A stretch of 39,397 nt of DNA from Pedobacter panaciterrae (GCF_001636695.1 NZ_LGEL01000051.1:1-39397), one strand, 5' to 3'; positions 24,239 to 32,730 are shown, counted from the first letter of the stretch. The notes: generated by a model not told the origin, from the letters alone. Made by a program: numbers and translations.

Positions 24239-24727
24239 CTACACCTTTTTGAGTGAGCCAGAAAAACTGCCTTTTAAGGGACCTTTTGTAGTACTTACAT
24301 CAAAACTAATGGTAAAGCGATCACCCTCTTTTGTAATGATGACAGTACCGCCGTTAACGGGATCGCCAAGTATAACTGCATCTGAGTTAACCGAACCACC
24401 ATTAAAATGAATTGCAGGATTATAACCGCCATTAGTAGGTGGCAAATTATTGTATTTTAATGTTCCAACAGGAATAATGTAAGCACCAGTTCGTGGAAAT
24501 CGGAAACTTACATAATCGTTAGTTGCGGTTCCTTTAAGAAAAATACCAACGCCGTCATCTGCGCTTCTATAATCACCGCTTAGTATGCTTATGGTTTTAC
24601 CTTGATAAGTGTAGCTTCCTGCATTGTTTCCGCCCTCTGTATCTTTATCTTTTTTGCAAGAACTGAATACAAATAAAACGCTTAATACGATAAACATTTT
24701 TGCGATGTTGTTTTTAAAATTTTTCAT
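24239..24727 (-). CDS. Lipoprotein, first gene of the second LytTR-cluster transcript
   Basis: 162 residues. Lipobox FSSC then KKDKD. The mature part is Gly/Ser/Thr-rich and beta-predicted (AGSYTYQGKTISILSGDYRS ... GPLKGSFSGSLKKV), a type seen often in small Bacteroidota lipoproteins with no assigned role. It is preceded by a 331-bp gap with a duplicated 12-bp element 21 bp apart and a -7-like box, so it probably starts its own LytTR-controlled transcript running through the response regulator gene. Confidence 0.7.
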   Translation of the reverse strand: MKNFKNNIAKMFIVLSVLFVFSSCKKDKDTEGGNNAGSYTYQGKTISILSGDYRSADDGVGIFLKGTATNDYVSFRFPRTGAYIIPVGTLKYNNLPPTNGGYNPAIHFNGGSVNSDAVILGDPVNGGTVIITKEGDRFTISFDVSTTKGPLKGSFSGSLKKV

Positions 24728-24760
24728 GGTTTTGATGATTTTTAGGTTTCAATTATTAGT

Positions 24761-24828
24761 CAAAAGAACAGCTATTTGTGATGTGTTTTTTTAACAATGA
24801 GTGAATAGGTTATTTTAATGAGTGAATA
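24761..24828 (-). promoter_or_regulatory. Candidate LytTR-controlled promoter, site 1
   Basis: AATGAGTGAATA occurs at 24796-24807 and again at 24817-24828, exactly 21 bp apart. In the transcription direction the nearer copy is followed by 26 bases and then TTCTTTTG (24768-24761, one mismatch to TAnnTTTG), 33 bases before the start codon at 24727. The same geometry recurs at 28263-28330. Two direct repeats two helical turns apart are how LytTR domains dimerise on DNA, and a LytTR gene is in this transcript. Confidence 0.7.
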
Positions 24829-24909
24829 AGGTTATGGATTAGCGAAGCGGAATTTGAGGTCAACTCTAGAAACTTGCTGCATTTTTATAAGTGTTTTTTG
24901 GTTAGTTTT

Positions 24910-25023
24910 TTACGGTTGATAAAGAATTACTTTGTTTTGTCCGTGATGAGTTGCTAAAAGACCAAACTTACCATCGGCTGTTTTTACAAAGGCAACACCA
25001 TAAATAGCACCAGTTAATTTACT
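24910..25023 (-). pseudogene. 3' relic of a secreted-protein gene
   Basis: On the minus strand a 37-codon open stretch, entered after a stop at 25024-25026, reads IYGVAFVKTADGKFGLLATH and ends NKVILYQP plus stop. It has no start codon and the composition of a real beta-rich protein end. It sits in the 331-bp gap between two lipoprotein genes and is probably the tail of a decayed cluster member. The remaining gap, 24829-24909, shows nothing recognisable. Confidence 0.45.
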
Positions 25024-25058
25024 TTAACTGCTCTGCCTCAACTCTAAATTCCCATTTG

Positions 25059-25802
25059 CTATTGCAACCAAAACACCATTTTGGCATACATCTGATTTGT
25101 CCAATCGCCACCACAATGCGTATTACAGTTATTATCTGTTACCCCTTCGCTTTTTGCCTTTATGGCTGAGTTGGCCGGAATTTGATCATAAAGCGCTTTG
25201 CCATTAAAATTCCCTTCGTTATTACCGCTACAATTGATAGCAAAAATTGGGATTTTAAAATTTTGCGCATTCCATGTCCCACTTCCGCCACATGCGCCTA
25301 AAACACCTTTGTTATAGCTAAGGGTTGTGTTTACAGAAATATCCGAGAACAACATAAAGGAGGCATAAGAAAATCCACCTACTACCGATTTATTTTTATC
25401 GATACCATATTTGCCCGAAATACCTACAATGGCTTTATTGAAATCTTCGCCCAACAATTTTGCTCTGCTATTCCAATCGGCACCTACCGGAGGTTTTTGA
25501 TATTTAACAATGGCCGCTGCGTAACCGTTGGCCGCTGCTTTTTCGCATAATGCAGTTTCTGCCGCACCATTTATTGCACCTTCTGATGGATTGTTTTCGT
25601 CATTGCCACTTCCTACCACTAAAATACCTTTGAAATTGGCTGCATTTTTATCGGTAAAAATTTTGTAAGTGATGCCGTTTACGGTTTCAGTAACCTGTTT
25701 AATATCTCCTTTAATTACTTCTTTTTCTTCTGCTGGAGTTTTATCTTTTTTACATGATAATGCAACAAAAATGCACATCAGTAGGGTTAGTAATTTTTTC
25801 AT
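25059..25802 (-). CDS. Alpha/beta-hydrolase-like lipoprotein of the LytTR cluster
   Basis: 247 residues. Lipobox LSC then KKDK. The mature domain has hydrolase-like order: strand GILVVGSGND (59-68), helix AETALCEKAAANGYAAAIVKY, and a nucleophile-elbow-like VGGFSYASF with Ser145 (G-x-S-x-A, second Gly replaced by Ala). His229 in NTHCGGDW is a possible catalytic base and SGNNEGNFN may carry the acid. Four to six cysteines suggest disulfides. Probably an envelope serine hydrolase or a non-catalytic relative. It is 27 bp from the upstream gene. Confidence 0.65.
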   Translation of the reverse strand: MKKLLTLLMCIFVALSCKKDKTPAEEKEVIKGDIKQVTETVNGITYKIFTDKNAANFKGILVVGSGNDENNPSEGAINGAAETALCEKAAANGYAAAIVKYQKPPVGADWNSRAKLLGEDFNKAIVGISGKYGIDKNKSVVGGFSYASFMLFSDISVNTTLSYNKGVLGACGGSGTWNAQNFKIPIFAINCSGNNEGNFNGKALYDQIPANSAIKAKSEGVTDNNCNTHCGGDWTNQMYAKMVFWLQ

Positions 25803-25829
25803 GGTTTTTATATTTAATTCGTTAATCCA

Positions 25830-26618
25830 TTATTCATCATCATTATAACATATTAAACATGGAAGGTTTTTGGTAATAGCCGCCAGATATAGTGTGTTGC
25901 CGCTTTCTAAAAGCATTAACGGAGTTGCGCTATCTTTCCATTCGGGTACAGAAATGCCTAAAAAAAGCCCTCCGTTCTCTTTCCAGCCCAAGCCATTTAT
26001 TTTGGTGTAAGGTTTAGAATATTCTGGTCCTACGTAGTCATTCGGTATGGGGATATAAGTGCTTGGTGGAACAAGCAAATAGGTGTACGAAACTCTTTTT
26101 TTAATGTCCCAGTTTATATTTTGCACATTGTTGGCATCTTTTGTTAACGTAAAGTAGATGCCTTCTTTTGTTTTAAAGTTTACGCCTTCAAATACAGGCA
26201 CATCTTCTTTTCGGGCAATAATAGCATAGTTTAAACCTTGACTAACGGAGGTTTTATCTGTAAATTGATACGATTTCATCACAAATTTGCCATCTGTGTT
26301 TTTGCTGAACGAAAAGCTGTAAATGTAATTACCATCGCTATTTGCATCAAAACTAAAACCCTGTCCGTTTACGCTTATATCTCCGGTTTGTGTATAGCCG
26401 TCACCCTGAAAAGTGGCCTTTACATCATTGCCTACTTTAGCAAAATAAATTAACCCTATTTTATTGCCAGAGAGTTTATGCTCAACCGCTATGTAGTACG
26501 GTATAAGTTCTTCCTTTTTTAATTCTGCCTGGTTTTGGTTGGGCGTGTTAATTTTGTCTTTTTTACATGATAGCGCAATAAATGAAACGCACATCATTAT
26601 GATAAGTAATTTTCTCAT
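25830..26618 (-). CDS. Lipoprotein of the LytTR cluster, paralogue of 22069-22755
   Basis: 262 residues. Lipobox LSC then KKDK. Residues about 55-110 (IYFAKVGNDVKATFQGDG ... FDANSDGNYIYSFSFSKN) match the arrangement in the 228-residue lipoprotein at 22069-22755. A Pro/Tyr-rich later part (LLVPPSTYIPIPNDYVGPEY) and a C-terminal PCLICYND with two Cys are unique to it. No known domain. The N-terminus is nearly the same as that of its downstream neighbour (MRKLLIIMMC / MKKLLTLLMC), again pointing to duplication of secretion leaders. Confidence 0.7.
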   Translation of the reverse strand: MRKLLIIMMCVSFIALSCKKDKINTPNQNQAELKKEELIPYYIAVEHKLSGNKIGLIYFAKVGNDVKATFQGDGYTQTGDISVNGQGFSFDANSDGNYIYSFSFSKNTDGKFVMKSYQFTDKTSVSQGLNYAIIARKEDVPVFEGVNFKTKEGIYFTLTKDANNVQNINWDIKKRVSYTYLLVPPSTYIPIPNDYVGPEYSKPYTKINGLGWKENGGLFLGISVPEWKDSATPLMLLESGNTLYLAAITKNLPCLICYNDDE

Positions 26619-26674
26619 CTCTTTATATTTTGTGTCTAATTGTTAATCAAACTTATCTATTCCGATTTTTAACA

Positions 26675-26950
26675 TCATTTTTCAATTTTTATCGAAATAG
26701 AATAAATAAATGGTTTGTTAGGATCGTAACTATTCAATATAAAGGCTTTTGCCTGGTCGTTATCTGGTGATGGTCCGGTATTATTTGGCATTATCCAATA
26801 TTGAGACGTTGCTGTTCCATTCATGGTAAATTCCTCTAATGCAACAGCTTCATCAACTGGCTTTGCTTTATCTTTTTTACAAGCGATAAATACAAAAAAC
26901 ATACTCATTACCAGAAACGAGTTTGTAATGTTGGTTTTTAAAGTTTTCAT
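26675..26950 (-). CDS. Very short lipoprotein of the LytTR cluster
   Basis: 91 residues. Leader MKTLKTNITNSFLVMSMFF with lipobox FIAC then KKDK. The mature part of about 65 residues ends IYSISIKIEK. The leader is similar to that of the 24239-24727 lipoprotein (MKNFKNNIAKMFIVLSVLF...SSC), so the gene may be a shortened paralogue. Nothing else recognisable. 55-56 bp separate it from both neighbours. Confidence 0.6.
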   Translation of the reverse strand: MKTLKTNITNSFLVMSMFFVFIACKKDKAKPVDEAVALEEFTMNGTATSQYWIMPNNTGPSPDNDQAKAFILNSYDPNKPFIYSISIKIEK

Positions 26951-27005
26951 AACAATTATTTCAATTTGATAGGTTCATTTTTTGGATAAGGAATTTAGGC
27001 CTCCG

Positions 27006-27515
27006 CTAAGGCATTTTACCGGGTAACATGATCAATTTTGGCGAAGCCAAATATTCTGTATTTTTACTTTCATAATATTCAGTGCCCCATTGTTGGGTAA
27101 GATGAACAAATATCCTGCGATCAGACACTTTACTGTCAAACATCACTTCGATCAATGAGCTTTGCCATACTCCGTTATCATCTGCCTTTACCCTAAATTC
27201 TTGCCGTTTGTGCCTTGGGGTGCTTACTACTAAAACTGGTTTGCCATTTGGGCTTGCAGGCAACTTATAAATAGGTGTTATGTATAAGTTTATCCAGGTA
27301 TTAGGCTCAGCTTTTCCGACCAATACAAACGGTCCATTTATTGTCGAACCAGCCGCAGGTGAAGTTATAACTGGATTAACCCTGGAAGCCGAAGACTCAT
27401 CCTTTGGTTTTCTCGTTAACTTTTTACCTACCTGAGCATTAGCGATGATACTAGCACCAATTAAAAGACATAATGTTGTTGTAATCTTTAACAATGAAAT
27501 GATATTTTTTTTCAT
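27006..27515 (-). CDS. Secreted Ig-like-fold protein of the LytTR cluster
   Basis: 169 residues. Signal peptide to about residue 27 (IIANAQ), no lipobox. A single bacterial Ig-like domain (about 45-150) begins PVITSPAAGSTINGPFVLVGKAEPNTWINLYI and has DDNGVWQSSLIEV, the pattern of Ig-like/Big adhesion modules. A short tail ends LIMLPGKMP. Likely an adhesive or binding accessory of the cluster. It lies 43 bp after the first gene of the transcript. Confidence 0.65.
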   Translation of the reverse strand: MKKNIISLLKITTTLCLLIGASIIANAQVGKKLTRKPKDESSASRVNPVITSPAAGSTINGPFVLVGKAEPNTWINLYITPIYKLPASPNGKPVLVVSTPRHKRQEFRVKADDNGVWQSSLIEVMFDSKVSDRRIFVHLTQQWGTEYYESKNTEYLASPKLIMLPGKMP

Positions 27516-27558
27516 GATTAAATTGATAAGGAATAAACTATTATTAAACTAAGGCCAA

Positions 27559-28230
27559 TTACTGTTTGGTAAAAACACCTGCTAATTCTGATGTTCCGTA
27601 CTTGGATCCCTCTAACTTCTCACCCATCAATACCAAAAGTGTTTTGGTATTATTGTTAAATATATAGGCTCCTACATTTTTAATTAATGTATATTCTTTA
27701 TCCGGTACAGGCACATTTAGAGCAGCTTCAGCATAACGGGTATCCGTAAATTTCAAACTGGCATAGTAAGAAATCAGGCTTCCTCTCGGCATCCAACCAC
27801 CGGAATAAGTATTTCCATCCAATTGGTTGCTGGCAGGAATTTTGATCAATTGGCATGAATATGATACATCGGTATTTGATATTAAAGTAATGGTGTTGTT
27901 TGTTATTTTAAATTCTTGATCTAATGTATTATCTCCTCTAAAAATTTTTAAAACACCATCATTATAACTATATAAATACCTGGTAAGTGGCCCAAGTATA
28001 GTATATAAAGTAGATTTGCTCTGGGGTTCAAATGTTCTGATGAAAAGCATGGGTTCAGCATTTGCAGTATTGCTTGTTTTTTGTTTTTCCACTAAAATAT
28101 ACTGCTTAATATCAAATGGCTCTTCTTTTGGTTCTGGCGAAACAGCATTGTTTTTCTTACAAGCATTTAACAAAAAAAGAACCGCCATTGCGATTAATAT
28201 TATTTGAAAATGGGCCTTTAAATTTTTCAT
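27559..28230 (-). CDS. Lipoprotein, first gene of the LytTR cluster (NQ-x-N-YSG module)
   Basis: 223 residues. Lipobox LNAC then KKNN. Contains KIPASNQLDGNTYSGG and the later EYTLIKNVGAYIFNN and LLVLMGEKL strands that define the three-member paralogue set with 22765-23430 and 23466-24152. It is the promoter-proximal gene; its start is 32 bases from a -7-like box with a 21-bp-spaced repeat pair above it. It is divergent from the sensor kinase. Confidence 0.7.
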   Translation of the reverse strand: MKNLKAHFQIILIAMAVLFLLNACKKNNAVSPEPKEEPFDIKQYILVEKQKTSNTANAEPMLFIRTFEPQSKSTLYTILGPLTRYLYSYNDGVLKIFRGDNTLDQEFKITNNTITLISNTDVSYSCQLIKIPASNQLDGNTYSGGWMPRGSLISYYASLKFTDTRYAEAALNVPVPDKEYTLIKNVGAYIFNNNTKTLLVLMGEKLEGSKYGTSELAGVFTKQ

Positions 28231-28262
28231 AGGAATGTTTTTTAATATTCTTTTGATTTACT

Positions 28263-28330
28263 TAAAATTATCTATCTCAAATGCTCGATTTTTGGGCAAT
28301 GTTTGAAAGATGCTTATCAATGAGCGAAGT
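28263..28330 (-). promoter_or_regulatory. Candidate LytTR-controlled promoter, site 2
   Basis: CAATGTTTGAAAG starts at 28297 and CAATGAGCGAAGT at 28318, exactly 21 bp apart. In the transcription direction the nearer copy is followed by 26 bases and TAATTTTA (28270-28263, seven of eight to TAnnTTTG), 32 bases before the start codon at 28230. Spacing equals that of site 1 (26 and 33 bases) and the CAATGAG-GAA core is shared. The site also lies upstream of the divergent kinase gene, so it may regulate that too. Confidence 0.65.
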
Positions 28331-28466
28331 CGGCTTTCGCATTAGGGAAGAACAATTCTTATTTATTCTGGAATCTTTATCTTTGGAAGAACTGACTTAT
28401 CTTACTGGTAATCAATAAAAAGAATAGAAAAAACGAGCAGATTATATACACATCTATAAAAACAGT

Positions 28467-30689
28467 ATGCATTTGAAACAAAAAGTATCAAGCTATATAT
28501 TAATCCTGATTTCTTGCCTGATCAATTTAGATACTGTTTTAGCGCAGAATAAAAAAATTGATTCTTTACTAAAAGTGATAGAAGCTCATCCGCAACAGGA
28601 TGATGTTAGAGCTACATTCTTACTCGACCTCACCAAACTAACGATAGTAAATGATGCAAAATCGTCACTAAAGTATCCCAACGAGGTATTATCCTTTCAA
28701 AACAACATTAAAGATAAAAATATAGTTTCCACAGCCCATCGGTTTAAAGGGCTTGTGTATTTTCATCTAGCCATGTATCCGGAAGCATTGATTTCTCTGA
28801 ATAAAGCGCTAAGTATGGCAATCCCATTAAAGAATGACTTTGCTATTGGAGGCGGACTTTCCAATATTGGTCTGGTTTATATGACGCAATCAAAATTTCC
28901 GGAAGCCCTAAAGTACTATCTGGAAGGATTAAAACGTTTCGAGAAAATTAAAAATGAGCTGGAAACAACCAGGACAATGGCCAATATAGGTATTGTGTAT
29001 ACCGAGATGGGAGACTATGCAGAAGCGATGAAATACTACCAAAGGGTGCTACCGTTATTTCAAAAGCTAAAAGATTATGAGGGTCAGTCCAGCATACTAG
29101 CAAACATTGGCATCCTCCATTATAAAAACAAAAACATTCCTGAGGCTATTACTTATAGCCAGAGGTCATTGAAGATCGCAGATTCGACACAACATTTACG
29201 GGCAAGTGCAAGAGAAAACGGAAATCTTTCGGCTTATTATACCGAGCTAAAGCATTATGACTTAGCGTTGGGGTATGGTTTAAAAGCAATTGAAATCAAC
29301 AAAAAGACTGGAAATAAAAAGAGTCTAGGTATTAACATGCAAAATGTATCGGGGGCCTATCTAGGTAAAGGAAAATACGCAGAAGCTAAATCATACGGAC
29401 TTAAAGCGCTGCAAATTAGCCAAGAAGTGAATATTACTGAACTTAAACGGGATGCCAGTAAAGGTCTCAGTGAAGTTTATGAGGCTTTGAGGATGCCCGA
29501 TAGTGCCCTGCTCTACTATAAACAATATACCAAATTTGCCGATACCATCAGTAATGATAAAAAAAGAAATGAGATTACCAGAATGGGTATCCAGTTTGAT
29601 TTTGATAAAAAGGAATTGTCATATCAGCAAAAGGAATTATTGACCGGTGCGCAGCTCAAACAGCAGCAATTAGAATTGGCCTTAAACCAGGCGGAATTAC
29701 AAAAAGGATTACAGTTTAGAGATTTACAAACGGTACAGTTGCAAAATGAAAAGTTGCGATCCCAAGAAAAGGAAAAGCAACTATTGATTGCCAGAAACAA
29801 CGCAAAGCTACAGGCCAGCAAGGTGAGCGCACTCTCGCAGCAACAAAAGTTAAACAAGTTGGAATTAAAGCAATTGTGGTTGTATGGAATTTTAGCCCTG
29901 GTAGTTCTGGGTTCTGTATTGGTTTACCTGCTAAATTTATATCGGATCAGACGATTGAAATTCAAAAACGAACTTCAGCATGAGCAGGCAGCACAAAGTG
30001 AGTTGAAACTGAAACATCAACACCAACTTACCGAGAGCGAATTAAAAGCCATCAGATTACAAATGAACCCCCATTTCATCTTCAATGTACTGAATTCTAT
30101 TGAAGCCTATGTGATGGACAATGAGAAACGAAAAGCTTCCCGTCTGATACAAAAATTTGCTTCCCTGAGCAGGTTAATCCTCGAAAATTCCACCAAAAGT
30201 TTAGTTACCGGAGATAAAGAATGGAAAGCTTTAATGCTATATACAGAATTAGAAGCAATGCGTTATGAAAATGCTTTTACTTATTCATTTACTGTATTAG
30301 ATGATATTCAGCTAAAAACATTGTACCTCCCCCCCATGTTGGTCCAGCCACTGATCGAAAATGCTATTTTACATGGTCTGATTATAGAACCAAAAGCAGA
30401 GGCACATCTTTCTGTGATACTTCAAGTGCAAGGAGATAGAATTTCTATTACAGTAGAAGATAATGGCATTGGCCTCGAAAATAACAGCACTAAAAATGCA
30501 AAAAATCCGGTAAAAGAACATTCCTTGGGTTTGGCTTCTATCAAAGAAAGGATTGATATGATCAACAGGCAGCAATCAGCTCACCAAGCCAGTTTTACCA
30601 TAGGATCTGGAGCAAATCAGCAAGGAACCATTGCAATTATATGCTTACCTTTTTTTAACGGGAACCCTGAACTCAATACTGAGAACTAA
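28467..30689 (+). CDS. TPR-containing LytS-type sensor histidine kinase
   Basis: 740 residues. Signal peptide to about 26, then a periplasmic array of TPR repeats (about 90-360; e.g. GGGLSNIGLVYMTQSKFPEALKYYLEGL, MANIGIVYTEMGDYAEAMKYYQ). A long Gln/Leu-rich coiled coil (about 380-468) precedes one membrane segment (about 470-492) and a second short coiled coil. The His_kinase domain has phospho-acceptor His536 in QMNPHFIFNVLNSIEAYV, and the HATPase has VQPLIENAILHG and DNGIGL. This class pairs with LytTR regulators; the one at 21287-22009 closes the same cluster. The input domain faces the periplasm and likely senses an envelope or surface state. Confidence 0.93.
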   Translation: MHLKQKVSSYILILISCLINLDTVLAQNKKIDSLLKVIEAHPQQDDVRATFLLDLTKLTIVNDAKSSLKYPNEVLSFQNNIKDKNIVSTAHRFKGLVYFHLAMYPEALISLNKALSMAIPLKNDFAIGGGLSNIGLVYMTQSKFPEALKYYLEGLKRFEKIKNELETTRTMANIGIVYTEMGDYAEAMKYYQRVLPLFQKLKDYEGQSSILANIGILHYKNKNIPEAITYSQRSLKIADSTQHLRASARENGNLSAYYTELKHYDLALGYGLKAIEINKKTGNKKSLGINMQNVSGAYLGKGKYAEAKSYGLKALQISQEVNITELKRDASKGLSEVYEALRMPDSALLYYKQYTKFADTISNDKKRNEITRMGIQFDFDKKELSYQQKELLTGAQLKQQQLELALNQAELQKGLQFRDLQTVQLQNEKLRSQEKEKQLLIARNNAKLQASKVSALSQQQKLNKLELKQLWLYGILALVVLGSVLVYLLNLYRIRRLKFKNELQHEQAAQSELKLKHQHQLTESELKAIRLQMNPHFIFNVLNSIEAYVMDNEKRKASRLIQKFASLSRLILENSTKSLVTGDKEWKALMLYTELEAMRYENAFTYSFTVLDDIQLKTLYLPPMLVQPLIENAILHGLIIEPKAEAHLSVILQVQGDRISITVEDNGIGLENNSTKNAKNPVKEHSLGLASIKERIDMINRQQSAHQASFTIGSGANQQGTIAIICLPFFNGNPELNTEN

Positions 30690-31042
30690 GAAATAATACA
30701 AGTATTGATATCAGGAGGGATAAACTACTTTAATGTATAAAAATAAGTTCTAAACTAATCTCCTATTCCCCCTTACCAGATTGGACCCTAAGCAGGAATA
30801 CCTTGAACAATGCTGAGACACGTTAAAACACCGATTTGGCATAAAAAAACCACACTTTAAAATGTTCAAAGTGCGGTTGTACTCCCAAATTCTTATTTAA
30901 CGAACAGTTTCATTGAGGACATGAAGAAAATCAGGGATATTCATAAATTCAAGACGTGCTTGTAATTCAAAAGCAGATAAAAATGAACTATATGTACCCT
31001 TAAATCAAAAAATCATGTTCAAAGGATTCAAAAGCTGTTAGT
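30690..31042. other. Intergenic stretch between kinase gene and defence segment
   Basis: No gene is supported. It contains AGCAGGAATACCTTGAACA (30791-30809), 18 of 19 bases equal to 19439-19457 inside relic A, which may be a third scrap of the same parent gene although a match this short could be chance. A minus-direction terminator lies at 30842-30878. Short open frames are present but none has coding character. Confidence 0.4.
30842..30878 (-). terminator. Minus-direction intrinsic terminator
   Basis: AACCACACTTT (30848-30858) pairs with AAAGTGCGGTT (30868-30878), with one G-U pair in the minus-strand RNA, followed in that direction by a T-run (complement of the A-run before 30849). It probably ends the minus-strand transcript coming from the defence segment, whose last gene stops at 31270. 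Confidence 0.65.
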
Positions 31043-31138
31043 TGTACCGATCAAGAGGAATATTTTGAACACCTAAAGCGGATCCTGGCACTTATAGAGC
31101 CGATAATTGAAGATTTAGCACGAAAAAATTTCATCTAA
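31043..31138 (+). pseudogene. Relic B: 3' end of the same unidentified gene as relic A
   Basis: 31 codons plus stop, CTDQEEYFEHLKR...IIEDLARKNFI, matching relic A in length and most residues. Downstream similarity includes a hairpin (31155-31189) and TTTTAGAACAAAAAAATTG up to about 31217. Upstream the frame is open for only about 13 more codons. Relics A and B are in the same orientation and bracket 11.6 kb, including the whole LytTR lipoprotein cluster. Confidence 0.55.
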
Positions 31139-31269
31139 AATTTTATATAAATTCAGTCTTATCAAGTTCTTCAACACCTTGGCAAGACTATTTTAGAACA
31201 AAAAAATTGACAATATGAATGCTCATACTTTTGACTTGTAAATCATAGATTTTAATGCCTGTGAGTGCA

Positions 31270-31647
31270 CTATTTTAGGTTTATATTCAAGTACAAGGCA
31301 GCTCCCGCTGACTCAATATTTGACTGCACGTTACGGAATTCAGTAGTGTCAAGCTTCATTTTGTCATAAGGCATGTGAGCCAATATATTGAGGGCAGAAT
31401 CTGATACAAACCTCATACGTTCAATTTTTCGATCCTTTAACTTCAAAGAATCTATCAACAACCTATTGGTCTCTCTAATTTCATTTGTACTAATATCAAA
31501 TCTTGTATTTCCAATTAACTGTCCTACATAAAAGGTTGCCGACAGCAATGGAATTGAAATTCCTAAAAGAACTGCCCAAAAAAGTTCATGTTTGATAGTA
31601 TAATGCTCAGACTTAGACTGAGTGTTGCCTCTTTTTATATTTACCAT
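31270..31647 (-). CDS. Small single-pass membrane protein
   Basis: 125 residues. Basic N-terminus (MVNIKRGNTQSKSEH), one membrane helix (about 26-50, LFWAVLLGISIPLLSATFYVGQLIG), then a charged helical domain (about 55-85, NEIRETNRLLIDSLKLKDRKIERM) and a short tail. No family recognised. First gene after the minus-direction terminator on its 3' side and last of the minus-strand run, so possibly an accessory membrane component of the defence-type genes. Confidence 0.6.
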   Translation of the reverse strand: MVNIKRGNTQSKSEHYTIKHELFWAVLLGISIPLLSATFYVGQLIGNTRFDISTNEIRETNRLLIDSLKLKDRKIERMRFVSDSALNILAHMPYDKMKLDTTEFRNVQSNIESAGAALYLNINLK

Positions 31648-31704
31648 AAGTGGTGATCTATAATTTAGTGCCAGTAGTTGCTAAATAGAAATACTTTAGT
31701 TTTG

Positions 31705-32684
31705 TTAATAGACGTTTATTTTAGGTTGGGGAAGATAAAAATGCTCCCCATTATTATCTGCAAGCGAGGCTTTAATAATCTCAAATCCATTATTTGCGCA
31801 ATATACTTGTTGATTTGCATTTGCATATTGATATAAGTTATTTGTCCTTACATCTTGCGGAGTGATAAAGTTAAAGCCATTTACCAAATATTTTTGATGG
31901 TCAAAACAATCATCGTCCCACATAGATAACAATATGTTTCCTGATATTGGAAAGATAATCTGAGCACCCTTCAGTGTCAAGTCACCAGCAATTGCAGGTA
32001 TTTTTAGACGGTTGATAATAACTATAGGATTATCACTGCTAAAAAGCAGATTGCTAGGTGAAACTAAAAAAGCCCACGATTTATTCAACAGCCTATCCTG
32101 AGTGAGATTGACCACTTCTGGATCAGAATATAGCCAGGAATGAATTACGGCTCCGAAATCCTCATCATGGTTAACAACAATATTATCACCCATCCCTTCA
32201 AATTCGGGATTTTCGCTGATTAGTATAGCCTTTATTATCTCCAGGCTTTTCTCTTCACTTTTTTCATGCGCGTCATAGTGCATTTTTCGGATTCCAGGAA
32301 GCCTGAGATACTGAATCCCCAAATAGGCGGCAAAGTGGTGCAGTTCCACAACATTTAAAAAAGCTTCTGCTTTTTCTTTTTTTTCCAACCAAAGTGACGA
32401 CCTTTCCCTTAGTCCGACCAATATTCTGTTGTATTCTGATTCAATATTTTTTGCAAAATATTCGGTCTCATAGAAATTTTCATCGAGTACTTCACTCTTA
32501 TCCTTATCGATGAACTTTTTATCGATTTTATAGAAATTGTCCTCATATACCCAACCTTTTCAAATGCTTTACCGTAAGACCTGCTTAACCGTTTGTCATA
32601 CACAAACAGGCTTTTATTGTTATCACTGAAACCTTTCAGGTAACAAACGGGTATGAAATGTTGCTTAACATGATCTTTTGACAT
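31705..32684 (-). pseudogene. DUF4238 protein gene broken by a frameshift
   Basis: The N-terminal frame (from ATG 32684) has the DUF4238 start KQHFIPVCYLKGFSDNNKSLFVYDK. The rest (stop 31705) is in another frame: once shifted near 32544-32549 the reading continues YEDNFYKIDKKF ... IESEYNRILVGLRERSSLW and on to FLVSPSNLLFSSDNPIV and ITPQDV near the end, as expected for the family. Dropping two bases from the CATATA run there would restore one open frame of about 325 codons, giving GYEDNFY. Function of the family is unknown; members often occur in accessory or defence regions. True mutation or a consensus error are both possible. Confidence 0.8.
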
Positions 32685-32730
32685 GGTTGGGGCATTATTA
32701 TGTTGTGAGTTCTATAATATCACAGTGTTA

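Noticed and set aside
28281-28418. A 45-codon plus-strand open frame upstream of the sensor kinase (from ATG 28281)
   Set aside because: It coincides with the 21-bp-spaced repeat pair and the lipoprotein promoter; its sequence is better explained as regulatory DNA.
32409-32684. A 91-residue independent gene
   Set aside because: Only its first ~40 residues match DUF4238; the rest is out-of-frame reading past the frameshift.
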